From Pseudomonas brenneri (GTDB lineage: Bacteria > Pseudomonadota > Gammaproteobacteria > Pseudomonadales > Pseudomonadaceae): DNA of 64,000 nt. The stretch is from the NCBI RefSeq assembly GCF_007858285.1, contig NZ_VFIL01000014.1, forward strand, positions 62,001 to 126,000. The letters are read 5' to 3'. The notes beneath the pieces were generated by a model. It was not told the DNA's origin, made no database searches, and worked only from the letters and a program-made list of their open reading frames with translations. The position numbers and the translations under genes were made by a program. Positions within the stretch are counted from its first letter, which is position 1, and each line of letters begins with the position of its first letter. Positions 62,741 to 64,000 of this stretch are shown here, piece by piece.

Positions 62741-64000
62741 GTGGATTTCCCTTCCCGTTTTGAAGTGATCGTCATCGGCGGCGGTCATGCCGGTACCGAG
62801 GCAGCACTGGCGTCAGCCCGCATGGGGGTCAAAACCCTGTTGCTGACGCACAACGTGGAAACCCTCGGTGCCATGAGTTGCAACCCCGCCATCGGTGGGA
62901 TTGGCAAAAGCCATCTGGTCAAGGAAATCGATGCCCTTGGCGGTGTGATGGCCATGGCTACCGACAAGGGTGGTATTCAATTTCGCGTGCTCAACAGCCG
63001 CAAAGGCCCGGCCGTGCGTGCTACCCGGGCACAAGCCGACCGCATCCTGTACAAGGCCGCGGTGCGCGAAACCCTGGAAAACCAGCCCAACCTGTGGATA
63101 TTTCAGCAGGCTGCTGACGACCTGATCGTCGAACAGGACCAAGTGCGCGGCGTTGTCACGCAAATGGGCCTGCGTTTCTTTGCAGAATCCGTGGTGCTGA
63201 CCACCGGCACGTTCCTCGGTGGACTTATCCACATCGGGATGCAGAACTATTCGGGTGGCCGTGCCGGTGATCCGCCGTCCATCGCCCTGGCTCATCGCCT
63301 GCGCGAACTGCCACTGCGTGTCGGTCGTCTGAAAACCGGGACCCCGCCGCGTATCGACGGGCGTTCTGTGGATTTCTCGATGATGACCGAGCAAGCCGGG
63401 GATACGCCAATCCCGGTGATGTCGTTCATGGGTTCCAAAGAACAGCACCCCAAACAGGTGAGTTGCTGGATTACCCACACCAATGCGCGGACCCACGAAA
63501 TCATTGCGGCCAATCTTGATCGTTCGCCGATGTATTCCGGAGTGATCGAAGGTATTGGCCCACGTTATTGCCCGTCGATCGAAGACAAGATCCACCGCTT
63601 TGCCGACAAGGAAAGCCACCAGGTCTTCATCGAGCCGGAAGGCTTGACCACCCACGAGCTGTACCCGAACGGGATTTCCACTTCCCTGCCATTCGACGTG
63701 CAAATCCAGATCGTGCAGTCGATTCGCGGCATGGAAAACGCGCACATCGTGCGACCTGGCTACGCCATCGAGTACGACTACTTCGATCCGCGGGACTTGA
63801 AATACAGCCTGGAAACCAAAGTGATCGGCGGTCTGTTCTTCGCCGGGCAAATCAATGGCACCACCGGTTACGAAGAAGCCGGCGCCCAGGGTTTGCTAGC
63901 CGGGACCAACGCGGCATTGCGCGCCCAGGGCAAAGACAGCTGGTGCCCGCGTCGCGATGAAGCGTACATCGGCGTGTTGGTTGACGACCTGATTACCCTC
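62741..64000 (+). CDS. mnmG: tRNA uridine-5-carboxymethylaminomethyl modification enzyme MnmG (GidA), C-terminus outside window
   Basis: FAD-dependent partner of MnmE. The frame begins at GTG 62741 (MDFPSRFEVIVIGGGHAGTEAAL) with GAGG six bases upstream; another GTG directly before it is too close. The first 420 codons are present, about two-thirds of the usual length of some 630. FAD loop GGGHAG is at residues 13-18; the signature LKTGTPPRIDGRSVDFS with its conserved Thr and the SCNPAIGG-type loop with Cys are present. Its promoter must lie in or beside the DnaA-box cluster upstream. Confidence 0.97.
   Translation, partial: MDFPSRFEVIVIGGGHAGTEAALASARMGVKTLLLTHNVETLGAMSCNPAIGGIGKSHLVKEIDALGGVMAMATDKGGIQFRVLNSRKGPAVRATRAQADRILYKAAVRETLENQPNLWIFQQAADDLIVEQDQVRGVVTQMGLRFFAESVVLTTGTFLGGLIHIGMQNYSGGRAGDPPSIALAHRLRELPLRVGRLKTGTPPRIDGRSVDFSMMTEQAGDTPIPVMSFMGSKEQHPKQVSCWITHTNARTHEIIAANLDRSPMYSGVIEGIGPRYCPSIEDKIHRFADKESHQVFIEPEGLTTHELYPNGISTSLPFDVQIQIVQSIRGMENAHIVRPGYAIEYDYFDPRDLKYSLETKVIGGLFFAGQINGTTGYEEAGAQGLLAGTNAALRAQGKDSWCPRRDEAYIGVLVDDLITL

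Overview
The window reads as chromosomal DNA of a Pseudomonas, most likely of the P. fluorescens group. The order trpI/trpBA, aroE-hemF-qor-tsaC-dprA-def-fmt-rsmB-trkA, glyQS, gyrB-recF-dnaN-dnaA, rpmH-rnpA-yidD-yidC-mnmE-mnmG is the origin-proximal order of that genus. The DNA is GC-rich, has Pseudomonas-type REP palindromes between genes, and carries parS-like sites of the pseudomonad type near dnaA. No rRNA, tRNA, insertion sequence, prophage or CRISPR array was seen.

Left third (1-20.6 kb): a SulP anion transporter (cut by the window edge) with a beta-carbonic anhydrase; a radical SAM protein with a perfect LexA box at its promoter; a three-subunit gluconate-dehydrogenase-like periplasmic enzyme; two M3 oligopeptidases flanking a YheV zinc-ribbon gene; a gamma-carbonic anhydrase and HAD phosphatase pair; small stress or envelope genes (metallopeptidase lipoprotein, DUF1161 twice, OsmC, dodecin, DUF883); then the divergent trpI/trpBA locus.

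Middle (20.6-30.7 kb) is accessory metabolism: a complete D-galactonate pathway (dgoK, dgoA, dgoD and an MFS transporter), a small DOPA-dioxygenase-like gene with a LysR regulator, and a choline-O-sulfate cluster (betC sulfatase, a choline-binding protein without permease genes, and a second SulP transporter). REP/REPIN elements punctuate this region.

Right half (30.7-64 kb) is the conserved core. Two departures stand out. Between dprA and def, where Pseudomonas normally carries a LysM gene (PA0020/tsaP type), only a ribosome binding site, a GTG and a 17-codon frame remain. Between plsC and gyrB there is an added signalling module: CHASE2 sensor kinase, FecR-domain protein, a small exported protein and an OmpR-type regulator. 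The dnaA-rpmH gap holds the expected oriC with six DnaA-box-like 9-mers and an AT-rich stretch. The mnmE-mnmG gap holds a second, more degenerate DnaA-box cluster next to its own AT-rich stretch. Three parS-like 16-mers lie between the response regulator gene and recF, two of them inside the recF reading frame.

Starts were placed from ribosome binding sites and family N-termini. Function names come from sequence motifs and memory of families; no database search was possible.
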